Counted from the stretch's first letter, positions 1-7,256 are shown. The stretch: 22,094 nucleotides of DNA from G020348385 sp964580235 (GCA_964580235.1 CAZOJY010000054.1:1-22094), one strand, 5' to 3'. The notes: generated from the letters alone by a model not told the origin. Numbers and translations: made by a program.

Positions 1-54
1 TAGAGCAGCAGACTCTTAATCTGGAGGTTGTAGGTTCGAGTCCTACACGGGTCA
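1..54 (+). tRNA. tRNA-Lys (anticodon CTT), 5' end cut by window
   Basis: This is the 3' two-thirds of a tRNA. The anticodon loop CTCTTAA lies at 13-19 between CAGA and TCTG half-stems, giving anticodon CTT (15-17), which reads AAG (Lys). The T arm is a perfect GTAGG/CCTAC stem (30-34/42-46) around TTCGAGT. The 3' acceptor strand ACGGGTC (47-53) is followed by discriminator A54. CCA is not encoded. The 5' acceptor strand and most of the D arm lie outside the window. Confidence 0.93.
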
Positions 55-80
55 TATTTTTTTATAAATAAATGAAATAA

Positions 81-457
81 GTCTTAACGGTTTTCTTCCA
101 TTTTGGGATGCACGACATATTTGTTGTGGGCTTGACTTTCACGGTTATCCTAGCCATCAGGTATGTCCTCCACTCTAATGAGGATCTTTGACGCCATTCC
201 CTCACCGCCCTTCTCGGCGGCTGCGTAGCTCCGCACGTTTATTCCTACTCTCACCGATAGTAGCCTCTGTTCCCGAATTTGTCCGAACCTTCCACCCTTT
301 AGTTCTGGCGTGCTCAATACATACTCGCCATCTGGCTCTGCCAGATTCCCTCGAAGAACGGCTCGTGAAGGCTAGATCCTCAATGGCGCTGCGGACACAC
401 CTGATGTCTTTTTCCCTTATAGCTAGCCCACACAAAATGGAAGAGAACCATCTTAAC
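81..457. mobile_element. MITE-like, ISL3-type short non-autonomous element with target duplication
   Basis: The body spans 89-449. Its left end GGTTTTCTTCCATTTTG (89-105) and the reverse complement of its right end (433-449) match at 16 of 17 positions. It is flanked by GTCTTAAC (81-88) and ATCTTAAC (450-457), which match at 7 of 8 positions and look like an 8-bp target-site duplication. A subterminal TGTGGGCT (126-133) recurs inverted at 425-432. Ends beginning GG and 8-bp duplications suit the ISL3 family, but no transposase domain is recognisable inside. It fills most of the tRNA-to-549 gap. Family assignment is inference; the inverted ends and duplication are directly visible. Confidence 0.72.
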
Positions 458-485
458 AAACTCTTTACAACTTCTTAACAATTCT

Positions 486-514
486 CTGACAACTTCTTTC
501 CTGAATTGGATTAT
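486..514 (+). promoter_or_regulatory. Putative sigma70-type promoter for the 549 gene
   Basis: A -35 box CTGACA (486-491, 5/6 of consensus), a 17-bp spacer and a -10 box GATTAT (509-514, 4/6) lie just downstream of the MITE-like element. Transcription would start near 521, leaving a short leader with a strong AGGAGG-type site (538-543) before ATG 549. Confidence 0.4.
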
Positions 515-548
515 CTTACTCATTGATGAATGAGAAAGGAGGTCAAAG

Positions 549-995
549 ATGAAAAAATTCACGGTATTGTTTTTGGTATTTTCAATCTTGTTACTTTCAG
601 GGGACATATTTGCAGAAGCAAGAAAAAAGGCAGAAATTTGTTTTGCTGGAGGTTTATTCTTTTCTGGCGGTTACAGTACTGCTTTTGGTGCAGCTAGTTT
701 AGGCTACTATTTCAAAGTAATTGGGGTTGAAGTGAATGGGGCTATTTTTAAGGGAGGCACGGTTCTTGGTGGCAATCTCTTATTAGGCCCCTTTGATAAT
801 CAGCGTTTTATTCCTTATGCCACAGGTGGAATTTGGACAACCACAGATGGAGGTTTTGGTTTTAATCTTGGCGGGGGAATTAAAATAAAACTATCAAAGG
901 TATTTGCAATTCGTGCTGAATATCGACGCTATTTTGTCGGTGATACTGATTGGGGTGTAAATACGATTATTGGAGGTATTTGTTTCTTTTTCTAG
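549..995 (+). CDS. Small exported outer-membrane beta-barrel-like protein
   Basis: 148 residues. The N-terminus MKKFTVLFLVFSILLLSGDIFAEA is a clear Sec signal peptide with probable cleavage after a FAEA-type site near residue 24. The mature part alternates short Gly- and aromatic-rich strands (residues 30-148), such as YFKVIGVEVNGAIF and FAIRAEYRRYF, like small opacity/OmpA-type eight-strand barrels. It ends in FFF; a C-terminal Phe is the usual BAM recognition signal of outer-membrane barrels. GAAAGGAGGTC just before the ATG is a near-ideal ribosome binding site and fixes the start. No function can be assigned beyond a probable envelope location. It is monocistronic, converging on the propeller gene 86 bp away. 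Confidence 0.7.
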   Translation: MKKFTVLFLVFSILLLSGDIFAEARKKAEICFAGGLFFSGGYSTAFGAASLGYYFKVIGVEVNGAIFKGGTVLGGNLLLGPFDNQRFIPYATGGIWTTTDGGFGFNLGGGIKIKLSKVFAIRAEYRRYFVGDTDWGVNTIIGGICFFF

Positions 996-1081
996 ACGAG
1001 AACGTATTATTAATATAAAAATGACGATAAAAATTCAGATGAAATCATTTTTACAGCATATGAAATCCTTAAGCCGGTCAA

Positions 1082-2251
1082 TCAACCTTTCGGCAGTGCG
1101 ATCGTGTATTTGTGGATGAGGATAGTGTAGTCCTTCCTCTCACAGACGATATAGAGAAAATTGTTCTTGATGATCAAATTATCCTGGAGGGAATAGAGAT
1201 GTTTAATTCCCTCCTCCAATCGAAGATTGGCCTTATAGATGTATTCACCCGAGGGAGAGAATATATCAATCTGGCTGATGTTGAGCCGGAGGGTCTCCAT
1301 GTCCAGGTCGGGGACGAAGACATAGATCAAGCCGTTGTGCACCTCAATCCTGGTAAAATAGGATATGGCATCGGGAAAGAAATCCAAAATCTGATCGATT
1401 CTGGCTCCGGCCATTTTAAAGCGTGCAAAAAATCCCCTCTTTTTCTCTTTGGAGATCTTCCTTTTTTTTCGGTCAACGCTGAAGGTATTCTGAGTACTTC
1501 CATCAAGGTCAGAGATATTGATTTTATAAGTATTGTTAATTCCCCAATACACCCTACTGTTTTGATAACCCAGTATCATCAGGGGGGATAGTCCGACGAT
1601 GAGGCTGTCGAACCTCATCCTCTGCCGCTGTGCGGCTCCCTTGAGATGTATGACAAACTCCCGGATGGTCCGTTCCTCTCCGGAATTCAGGTTTTTGAGG
1701 ATGATGGCACCCTTCCCGTCCGGGAGATGGGAGGTTGATAGGGGGGCGGAGATGAATCTATCTTCATCGATGAAAATCCGGGGCCTCCTGATCTGACCAA
1801 ACTGCCTCTTGGACTCGATGAACCGGCCGTCCCGGCTGAAAAAGCTGACGTTGTTCCTCCCGGGGATCAGGATCTTGTCTTTGAAAGGAAAGCTCTTGCC
1901 CTGGCCCATGATCTCTCCCGGGCCTTGTCCCCTCTTGGCAAAGGCATTGAGGAACCGCCCTTTTTCATCGAACACATAGTTGATCCTGTTCTTTCCATCG
2001 TAGACATAGATGTATCCGCCATTTCCAACAGCCAGACTGACCGGTTGACCGAAAACCCCATTACCGGGCTGGAGAATCTCCAATACCTTCTCAACCTGAA
2101 AATCCCACACTCCCCTGGACGGCTTATCAGGATTGATCGTTTCCGCCGCTGTCCTCTGTTCGATAGCAAAAAGGAAGGATAAAAGGACGAGCAGGATAGG
2201 AAAAACACGATTCTTAAAAACAAGGCTTCTTGGATTATAAAACCTGTCCAT
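1082..2251 (-). CDS. Exported six-bladed beta-propeller (NHL/DUF4934-like) protein
   Basis: About 389 residues from the chosen Met; in-frame Mets at 2269, 2281 and 2341 are alternatives. MDRF.. is chosen because it puts the hydrophobic core VFPILLVLLSFLFAI at residues 16-30, ending in QRTAAE, as a signal peptide. No start has a good Shine-Dalgarno site. The mature protein opens with an NHL-type blade (about residues 48-105: GQPVSLAVGNGGYIYVYD, then GRFLNAFAKRGQGPGE) and continues with irregular strands to the end. Such six-bladed propellers are abundant, usually as orphans, in Bacteroidota and Acidobacteriota-like genomes and probably bind ligands or proteins in the periplasm. It lies downstream of the tautomerase gene but probably has its own promoter at 2301-2329. 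Precise function unknown. Confidence 0.72.
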   Translation of the reverse strand: MDRFYNPRSLVFKNRVFPILLVLLSFLFAIEQRTAAETINPDKPSRGVWDFQVEKVLEILQPGNGVFGQPVSLAVGNGGYIYVYDGKNRINYVFDEKGRFLNAFAKRGQGPGEIMGQGKSFPFKDKILIPGRNNVSFFSRDGRFIESKRQFGQIRRPRIFIDEDRFISAPLSTSHLPDGKGAIILKNLNSGEERTIREFVIHLKGAAQRQRMRFDSLIVGLSPLMILGYQNSRVYWGINNTYKINISDLDGSTQNTFSVDRKKRKISKEKKRGFFARFKMAGARIDQILDFFPDAISYFTRIEVHNGLIYVFVPDLDMETLRLNISQIDIFSPSGEYIYKANLRLEEGIKHLYSLQDNLIIKNNFLYIVCERKDYTILIHKYTIALPKG

Positions 2252-2300
2252 ATGATCTTGTTTCAACATCCATTCTATCATTACAGAAGGGCAGCTTGAA

Positions 2301-2329
2301 ATTCTAGCATAATTTTCTATCTGTGTAGA
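2301..2329 (-). promoter_or_regulatory. Putative extended -10 promoter for the propeller gene
   Basis: On the minus strand: TCTACA (-35, 4/6), 17-bp spacer ending TATGC, then TAGAAT (-10, forward 2301-2306). The TGC before the -10 makes it an extended -10 promoter. Predicted start near 2294, inside the last codons and stop of the tautomerase gene. This favours a propeller start at 2281 or 2251 rather than 2341. Confidence 0.42.
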
Positions 2330-2498
2330 GCTCGCCGGCAACCATAAAATCCTTAGGTGAGAATTCCTGGATCCAGACGCGGATGGATGTCAGGGGAACA
2401 CCCAATGAGTTTCGAATGGCTTCGGTCACGCCATCCAACAACGCCTTTTTTTGTTTTTCGGTTCGACCCTCCAGCATATGAATCTCCACAAGCGGCAT
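2304..2498 (-). CDS. 4-oxalocrotonate tautomerase family protein
   Basis: 64 residues starting MPLVEIHMLEGRTEKQ. After Met removal the mature protein has Pro1 (general base), Arg11, Arg39 and Phe50, exactly the catalytic and active-site positions of canonical 4-oxalocrotonate (2-hydroxymuconate) tautomerase, and the typical length for these small hexamer-forming enzymes. They interconvert enol and keto forms of 2-oxo acids; the real substrate is not known here because no aromatic catabolic genes are nearby. Translation could be extended upstream in frame to 2615, but GAGGAGGAGG just before ATG 2498 and the obligatory N-terminal Pro fix the start. Cytoplasmic. Confidence 0.92.
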   Translation of the reverse strand: MPLVEIHMLEGRTEKQKKALLDGVTEAIRNSLGVPLTSIRVWIQEFSPKDFMVAGELYTDRKLC

Positions 2499-2531
2499 AT
2501 CGTCCTCCTCCTCGATTGATAGTCCTCTGTA

Positions 2532-2560
2532 TTTATAGTTTTTTTCCGAATGTTTCACAA
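2532..2560 (-). promoter_or_regulatory. Putative promoter for the tautomerase gene
   Basis: Minus strand: TTGTGA (-35, 4/6; forward 2555-2560), 17-bp spacer, TATAAA (-10, 5/6; forward 2532-2537). Transcription would begin near 2525, about 27 nt before ATG 2498, consistent with the short 64-residue start. Confidence 0.5.
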
Positions 2561-2594
2561 GCAAAATCACCCCCAAGTTCATCTTTAAGGGCGA

Positions 2595-2623
2595 TTGACT
2601 CCTCGGAGGATTCATTACATATT
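2595..2623 (+). promoter_or_regulatory. Putative promoter for the response-regulator gene
   Basis: TTGACT (2595-2600, 5/6), 17-bp spacer, CATATT (2618-2623, 4/6). Predicted start near 2630, just past the in-frame Met at 2628, so it supports translation from 2664. Confidence 0.42.
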
Positions 2624-2663
2624 CTGGATGGTGAAAAAAAAGGGTGAAGCAAAGGCTAGAAAT

Positions 2664-3422
2664 ATGTCAGGCAAAAAAAAAGCGAAAATATTGATCATCG
2701 AGGACGATCCTGTCGCTGTCGCTATTCTCCGATCCCGGTTGAAGGCCAAAAACTACTATGTTATCGTGGCAAACACAGGGGAGGAGGGAATCAAACTGGC
2801 CCATCAGCAGTTTCCGGACTTAATTTTGATGGACATGATTTTGCCAGGTATGCATGGACTTGAAGCGACGATTCGATTGAAAAACGACCCTAAGACAGCG
2901 GATATCCCAATTTTTGCCGTTACAGCGATGGGCTCGTCCGAGTTTATACAGGCCTGCCAACAGGACGGAATCTGTGTCTTCATAAAAAAACCCTATGACT
3001 TTAAAAAGCTTTTGATCCGTATCCATCAATATACCTCCTCTGAAGAAAAAGAAGATAAAAGGGTATTGATCATAAATGACGATCCCGCCATTGTGACCCT
3101 GATGGCTTCCTACCTGAAGAAATACGGGTATTTGCTGATATCCAAGCCGCCTCGAATGTTCAATGTGAAAGATGTCCAGAAGGTCGATCCCCATGTGATA
3201 CTTTTGGATATCGATCTGCTGGAAGATTGGGGGATTGCTATTTTTGAGATATTGAAGAAAACACGCGGTACAAAATCTATTCCGGTCATTTTGATGGCTT
3301 CTCAATTGACAGCAAAGGAACTGAAAGAAATCGCAAATCAATTGGGAGCGGAGGATTTTGTTCCCCACCTTTTTGAATTTGATGAAGTCGACCGCAAAAT
3401 AAAGAAAGTGTCGACAAAATAA
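2664..3422 (+). CDS. Tandem-receiver (REC-REC) response regulator
   Basis: 252 residues from ATG 2664 (AAAGG 8 nt upstream; an earlier in-frame ATG at 2628 has no good site). Two CheY-like receiver domains and no output domain. REC1 (about 7-123) is complete: acidic pair E13/D14, phosphoacceptor D57 in LILMDMILPG, T87 in FAVTAMG, and K109 in FIKKPYDF. REC2 (about 133-250) keeps N138/D139/D140 and D182 in LLDIDLL, but Ala212 replaces the switch Thr/Ser and the Lys of the KP motif is lost (FVPHLFEF). REC2 is therefore probably a poor phosphoacceptor or a docking/dimerisation module. No histidine kinase is in the window. Such stand-alone regulators pass signals by protein contact in the cytoplasm. 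Confidence 0.9.
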   Translation: MSGKKKAKILIIEDDPVAVAILRSRLKAKNYYVIVANTGEEGIKLAHQQFPDLILMDMILPGMHGLEATIRLKNDPKTADIPIFAVTAMGSSEFIQACQQDGICVFIKKPYDFKKLLIRIHQYTSSEEKEDKRVLIINDDPAIVTLMASYLKKYGYLLISKPPRMFNVKDVQKVDPHVILLDIDLLEDWGIAIFEILKKTRGTKSIPVILMASQLTAKELKEIANQLGAEDFVPHLFEFDEVDRKIKKVSTK

Positions 3423-3691
3423 CCTTATTAAAGAATGAGAACAAAAGCGCAGTTTTAAAAAAACATCTGCAGACTATCAATTTAGAAATAACGGTGGGCC
3501 AGAAGCAGCAGGTTTCTAGATCCGGAACTATTTCGGCAGGGAACCGCCAGAAATAAAAAATTTATGCCTAGTCTTGTTTATTGTTATCTTGCAATTATAT
3601 AATAACCTTGAATTTTTTTTATAAAAATTGTCAAAAGCTGATAACCTGAATTGAAGAAAGGAAGACGAGGAGTTTTTGGAGGGAAAACAGC
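3423..3691 (+). other. Intergenic region with a weak hairpin; no gene seen
   Basis: 269 bp without an open frame. A GC-richer patch at 3495-3552 can fold (GGTTTC at 3510-3515 with GGAACC at 3540-3545, and CCG/CGG inside), but no T-run follows, so it is not a simple terminator, and I recognise no riboswitch class. The rest is AT-rich and carries the promoter at 3574-3603. Confidence 0.3.
3574..3603 (+). promoter_or_regulatory. Putative promoter of the GspG-like/DUF350 operon
   Basis: A perfect -10 TATAAT (3598-3603) lies in AT-rich DNA, with a weak -35 TTGTTT (3574-3579, 3/6) at an 18-bp spacing. Predicted start near 3610 gives a leader of about 80 nt before ATG 3692. Confidence 0.45.
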
Positions 3692-4063
3692 ATGAAAATG
3701 AAAGGATTTTTGGTCATTTTTCTTTTGGTCGTGATTGTGGCTTTTTTCCTGTTTGTTGCAAAACACGGAGGGAAGTCTCAACTGAAGGAACAGGTGGATG
3801 CCTTTGCTCAGGTTAAAGAAAAAATGACGCGAACAAATCTGACTTCTTTGGAGAGAGCCATCGATATTTTCATCGCTCAGAACGGCAGGGTTCCCAATGA
3901 CCTGAGGGAAATTCAAACATTCAGCCGCTCTGTTTACGAGGATATGGATTCCTGGGGAAATAAGATTAAATATGAAAGGATATCTGACTCAAACTATCGG
4001 CTGGTTTCTGCAGGGAAGGATAAGACCTTTCACACGGATGATGACATCATCGTTAAAAATTGA
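3692..4063 (+). CDS. GspG-like pseudopilin-type protein with atypical N-terminus
   Basis: 123 residues; GGAGGG lies 9 nt before the ATG. The N-terminus MKMKGFLVIFLLVVIVAF follows the type IV pilin pattern KG|FTLIELLVVI but has Phe where the invariant Glu5 should be. After this single membrane helix (6-22), residues 35-123 match the C-terminal domain of the type II secretion major pseudopilin GspG: LERAIDIFIAQNGRVP, then DSWGNKIKYE, then the Asp-rich calcium-site-like end DKTFHTDDDI. No other secretion genes are in the window, so it may be a stand-alone inner-membrane protein with an exported GspG fold rather than part of a working T2SS. It is first in a three-gene set with DUF350 (6-bp gap) and a transglutaminase-like protein. 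Confidence 0.75.
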   Translation: MKMKGFLVIFLLVVIVAFFLFVAKHGGKSQLKEQVDAFAQVKEKMTRTNLTSLERAIDIFIAQNGRVPNDLREIQTFSRSVYEDMDSWGNKIKYERISDSNYRLVSAGKDKTFHTDDDIIVKN

Positions 4064-4069
4064 GCAAAA

Positions 4070-4606
4070 ATGAGCAGTCAACAAATAATTTTTGGGCTGC
4101 TGGAATTTTTAGTTTCTATTCTGATCAGCTTCATCCTGATCTTTGGCAGCTATCGGATCATACTTGTCCTTACCCGGCGAGCAGACGAGGAAAAACAGCT
4201 CAAGAAAAAAAATGTATCCATCGGAATTATGTTGGGGAGCATTTTCATCGGAGAAGCCCTTGTGGTCAAACAAGCCCTGTATCCCGTGATGGCGGTCATC
4301 CAACTTTTTGTGCTTGGAGAGAAAAAAGACGTGGGAAGTTTTATGGAAGTGTTGTTGTATGGTTTCGGCTATGTTTTTCTTGCTGGAATATTGGCCATCC
4401 TCTGCATTCTCTTTAGCTTTTGGTTGTTTAACAGATTGACCCCGAAAATTGATACTTATCGGGAAATAGAAGAGAATAATCTAGCGGTTGCGGTGTTGAT
4501 GGCTCTGTTCATCGTCGGGGTATGTCTGTTGATGAGTGCTGGGGTTTCAGGTCTTGTCCGAGCTCTTATCCCTTTCCCCGAGGTTGGCTCCATTCCTCTT
4601 AAATAA
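4070..4606 (+). CDS. DUF350 family inner-membrane protein
   Basis: 178 residues with about four membrane helices (8-32, 50-76, 92-120, 136-165). Two half-repeats each carry the DUF350 signature: a charged turn followed by N-(V/A)-(S/A)-(I/V) and a hydrophobic helix (KKKNVSIGIMLGSIFIGEA, and EENNLAVAVLMALFIVGV). DUF350 proteins are small integral membrane proteins, often associated with envelope stress or polyamine-related genes; their biochemical role is not established. It starts 6 bp after the GspG-like gene with little ribosome-binding signal, so translational coupling is likely. The next gene, 25 bp on, is transglutaminase-like. Confidence 0.8.
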   Translation: MSSQQIIFGLLEFLVSILISFILIFGSYRIILVLTRRADEEKQLKKKNVSIGIMLGSIFIGEALVVKQALYPVMAVIQLFVLGEKKDVGSFMEVLLYGFGYVFLAGILAILCILFSFWLFNRLTPKIDTYREIEENNLAVAVLMALFIVGVCLLMSAGVSGLVRALIPFPEVGSIPLK

Positions 4607-4631
4607 TATTTGCCTTGAATAAATTTTAACT

Positions 4632-5744
4632 TTGTTTAATCAAAAAAAAGTGCCGTTTTGTTTCTTTTTTACCATTCTATCTCTCATCATAGGACTTATT
4701 CTGCTCTCTTGGTTTATTTCAGAACGCCGTGATGCAAAAACATTTATTATTTCCCATTCTGGCATGGCTGGAAATTTTGTGCAGAATTTTCCAGTTTTTG
4801 ATAGACAGGAAGACCAGGAAAATTACTATCTTACGTTCGGGTGGACGGATTTTAATGGACATCCGCAAAATCTGTCCTTTCCTATTTCTAAAAGGCATCT
4901 GAATGAGGCTGAGCAAGAGTTCGGCTACTTTCCGGCGGAGCTGCGAAAACACATGGATGACAGTCTGGTACGCTCGAGAGCGAAGATGATTGAAAACTTG
5001 AGAGAGTTTGTGCAGGGATTAATCCAGAAGAGCAATTATCCTGAATATATCCGCATCGAAAAAAGCACAGCCAAGAGCTTTAATCTGAAACTCTCCGTCC
5101 CTCCTTCCCTCCACAAAAAGGTGAAGCGGGAGTTTGACAAAATAAAGCTAAAGTTGGCCAAACAAAAAGAGAAATATCTTAAACGAGTCAAAAAAGAACA
5201 AGAGGAGGAGAGAGCGCGATTTTTAGAGAGTCGAGGTGTCCGCCTTTTAGATGGGAAGATTGGTGTGGATCACAGCTTTTGCATCATGAAAAACAAGGAC
5301 AGGATCAGGCCCATTTTTAAAACCATGCAAGAAAAGTATCGAAGTCTTTCCCTCCATCAATTTTTAGGGCTGTTGCTATCATTTGTCCAGGATATCCGAT
5401 TTTATATTCCCCCTCTTCAGGAGAGAGGAAAGATCATTCTTTCGTTCTGGGTCCCTCCGAGGGTTCTGTCTGACAATTTTGGGGACTGCGACTCCAAAGG
5501 AGTAACTTTTGCATCCTTTTGGATCAATTTTAAAAAATATCCTCTTCTTCTGATTACAGTCCCCGGGCATTTTTTTTTAGGCCTGGCCATTCCATCCTTC
5601 ACAGGAGAGGGGGTGGTCGTAAACGGTGTCAGGTTTACACTGTGCGAAGTCACAGGACCGGGAAAAATGCCGCCAGGGATGATTGGCCGGTATAGCCAGG
5701 CGTGTTTGCAAAACGGGCAATACGTGTATGAGCTGGTAAATTGA
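4632..5744 (+). CDS. Membrane-anchored transglutaminase-like protein
   Basis: 370 residues using a TTG start at 4632; GTG 4650 is an alternative and neither has a clear Shine-Dalgarno site. An N-terminal anchor (about 9-30) is followed by an extracytoplasmic domain, a highly charged coiled-coil-prone stretch (160-200, rich in Lys/Glu) and a C-terminal domain with transglutaminase-fold hallmarks: Cys286 in DNFGDCDSKGVTFASF, His313 in LLLITVPGHFFLGLAI, and Glu339 in FTLCEVTGPG as the probable third triad residue. In bacteria this fold usually acts as a cysteine protease or amidase on envelope proteins or peptidoglycan; the substrate is not evident. Third gene of the set begun at 3692. It ends 3 bp from the convergent J-like gene. 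Confidence 0.68.
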   Translation: MFNQKKVPFCFFFTILSLIIGLILLSWFISERRDAKTFIISHSGMAGNFVQNFPVFDRQEDQENYYLTFGWTDFNGHPQNLSFPISKRHLNEAEQEFGYFPAELRKHMDDSLVRSRAKMIENLREFVQGLIQKSNYPEYIRIEKSTAKSFNLKLSVPPSLHKKVKREFDKIKLKLAKQKEKYLKRVKKEQEEERARFLESRGVRLLDGKIGVDHSFCIMKNKDRIRPIFKTMQEKYRSLSLHQFLGLLLSFVQDIRFYIPPLQERGKIILSFWVPPRVLSDNFGDCDSKGVTFASFWINFKKYPLLLITVPGHFFLGLAIPSFTGEGVVVNGVRFTLCEVTGPGKMPPGMIGRYSQACLQNGQYVYELVN

Positions 5745-5747
5745 ACG

Positions 5748-6125
5748 TTATCTCTTTCGGGGTGAGAAGAACAGATATCTTATTCTTCTCCAGATGCTGA
5801 CCCTTTCTTTTGTGTCCTCGATTAAAATTTTCTCCGTCGTCTTCCGGAAAAAGGCCTTCTCATTGTAATCTTTTTTGTATTTAAAAATCTCGAAGTCATA
5901 GGCTTTTCTTTTTTTTGTATTTCTGAGCGTCTCATAAGCCTTTTCAATTCGATCCAGAACGTGTTTTCTATCTTCTTCAGATAGGAGACTGTAATAAGCG
6001 ATAGAATCGGTCTGATAGGTATATTTACAGAGCTCATAGGCTCTTTCAATTTCCTGAAGAGATGCGTTTCTGCTGACATTCAAAAGCTCGTAATAATCTA
6101 ACTCGAAGACGTTCTTTATTTTCAT
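5748..6125 (-). CDS. J-domain-like protein lacking HPD, partner of MinD-like ATPase
   Basis: 125 residues, with AGGATAATC immediately before the ATG. Residues 9-78 follow the J-domain pattern: DYYELLNVSRNASLQEIERAYEL (helices I-II) and LDRIEKAYETLRNTKKRKAYDF (helix III). Between them the HPD motif is replaced by YQTDS, so DnaK stimulation is not expected. The stretch TDSIAYYSLLSEEDR resembles a recurring variant found beside MinD/FlhG-like ATPases in Deltaproteobacteria-like genomes (from memory). A basic C-terminal tail (about 80-125) ends RYLFFSPRKR. It lies 133 bp downstream of the ATPase on the same strand. Role unknown; a scaffold or regulator of the ATPase is plausible. Confidence 0.72.
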   Translation of the reverse strand: MKIKNVFELDYYELLNVSRNASLQEIERAYELCKYTYQTDSIAYYSLLSEEDRKHVLDRIEKAYETLRNTKKRKAYDFEIFKYKKDYNEKAFFRKTTEKILIEDTKERVSIWRRIRYLFFSPRKR

Positions 6126-6258
6126 GATTATCCTGGATTATTCATAAAAGCTGCTTCTTCCTTTAATCATTTTTTTAAAATCGAATTTTGAAACCCATCA
6201 CTGTTTTGCATCGGCTGTTTTTCCCCAGCGGCCAATTCGATCGTTTCTTGTGAGAGTG

Positions 6259-7203
6259 TTATTTGTAAGCTAACTTCTCCACAATAGACCGGATTGACAG
6301 TGCCACTTCTGAGTCTGGATATGTGCTCATAAAGGGTGTCATTTTATTTAGGCTGAGATGTATCCGCTCATCGTGGGGGATCGCTCCCATAAATTTTATA
6401 TTCACGACGAGATATTTCTTAACCACATCCACGATAGATTGCCCTAATAAAAAGTCCCTTTCGTCCCGTGCATTGTTGATTATGAGACAGGGATTAAATC
6501 TTTTGAGCGCCTTGAATAAGATATGGGCATAATGCTTGTCATAAGATATGATTTCATTCAAGAAAGTGTAAATGGATTTGGAATTGTCTTTGATATGAGC
6601 TGCTATTTTGCTGACAAGATCCTCGATGCCATAAAATTCTGTGAAAACCTTGAGGATTCTGATGATGCAGGATTTGAGAAAATAATATGCGTTTTCTATG
6701 GAAGTAGGCTCAGGATTCACGACAAGGATTCCTGGATTTGACAGGAGGAAAAAATCGATACAGTTATAGGATGCCCCTGTTCCAATGTCCACGACCACTC
6801 TCTTGGCATCAAAGGCCTTGATGTGTCGGATCAACTTCAGTTTTTTGTAATAATTCAGGTTGGACATAAACAGAACATTTTCGGTTCCTTTTATAAGCTT
6901 CAGTCCAACGAATGGGGTCAGAATAACAGTGTCCTTGAGGTTGGGAACTTTGTTTGTCACAAAATCCCCCAAGTCCAGGTTAGATTCTTTCATTCCGAGA
7001 AAAGTGTGGAGATTCGGCCCTCCCAAATCGGCATCGATCAGAGTCACATCTTTTTCAAGACTGGCAAGTTGGATGGCCAGACTGGCTGAAACAAAGCTTT
7101 TTCCGGTGCCGCCTTTTCCACCCCCTACTGCCCAAATGGTTTTTTCTCTTCCCTGGTGTATGGAAAGAAGAGGGGCATTTGATTCTGTATATGCTTGGTA
7201 CAT
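6259..7203 (-). CDS. MinD/FlhG-like ParA-family ATPase
   Basis: 314 residues. Deviant Walker A GGGKGGTGKS (27-36) with signature Lys30 and P-loop Lys35 is diagnostic of the MinD/ParA SIMIBI class. LIDADLGGPNLHTFLG (55-70) is the switch/A' region, and VVVDIGTGASYNCIDFF is Walker B and switch II. PEPTSIENAYYFLKS is typical of the FlhG-like subgroup. MinD-type ATPases dimerise on ATP and position cell-envelope structures such as flagella, pili or division sites. No flagellar or min genes are present here, so the cargo is unknown; the only linked gene is the J-like protein downstream. I see no obvious C-terminal amphipathic membrane-targeting helix of the MinD type. SD-like GAGG lies 4 nt before the ATG. 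Confidence 0.88.
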   Translation of the reverse strand: MYQAYTESNAPLLSIHQGREKTIWAVGGGKGGTGKSFVSASLAIQLASLEKDVTLIDADLGGPNLHTFLGMKESNLDLGDFVTNKVPNLKDTVILTPFVGLKLIKGTENVLFMSNLNYYKKLKLIRHIKAFDAKRVVVDIGTGASYNCIDFFLLSNPGILVVNPEPTSIENAYYFLKSCIIRILKVFTEFYGIEDLVSKIAAHIKDNSKSIYTFLNEIISYDKHYAHILFKALKRFNPCLIINNARDERDFLLGQSIVDVVKKYLVVNIKFMGAIPHDERIHLSLNKMTPFMSTYPDSEVALSIRSIVEKLAYK

Positions 7204-7256
7204 CTTGCCTCGACTCTATTTAATGTATCTTAGCCTCGCAATTTTGATGAATTTTC

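Noticed and set aside
188..478. 96-residue plus-strand open frame (and an 85-residue minus frame, 202-459) upstream of the 549 gene
   Set aside because: Both lie inside the inverted-repeat element, run into or through its right end, have no ribosome binding site and show no domain; Arg/Ser-rich composition is typical of chance frames.
1017..1052. AAAAATGA/TCATTTTT inverted repeat as a two-way terminator between convergent genes
   Set aside because: The stem is almost purely A/T with a 20-nt loop, so it is too unstable to call.
1112..1591. 159-residue plus-strand open frame
   Set aside because: It is a shadow of the minus-strand propeller gene, without a ribosome binding site.
3495..3552. 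Structured patch considered as a riboswitch (GEMM or preQ1 type)
   Set aside because: Stems are short and no conserved core of a known class could be matched.
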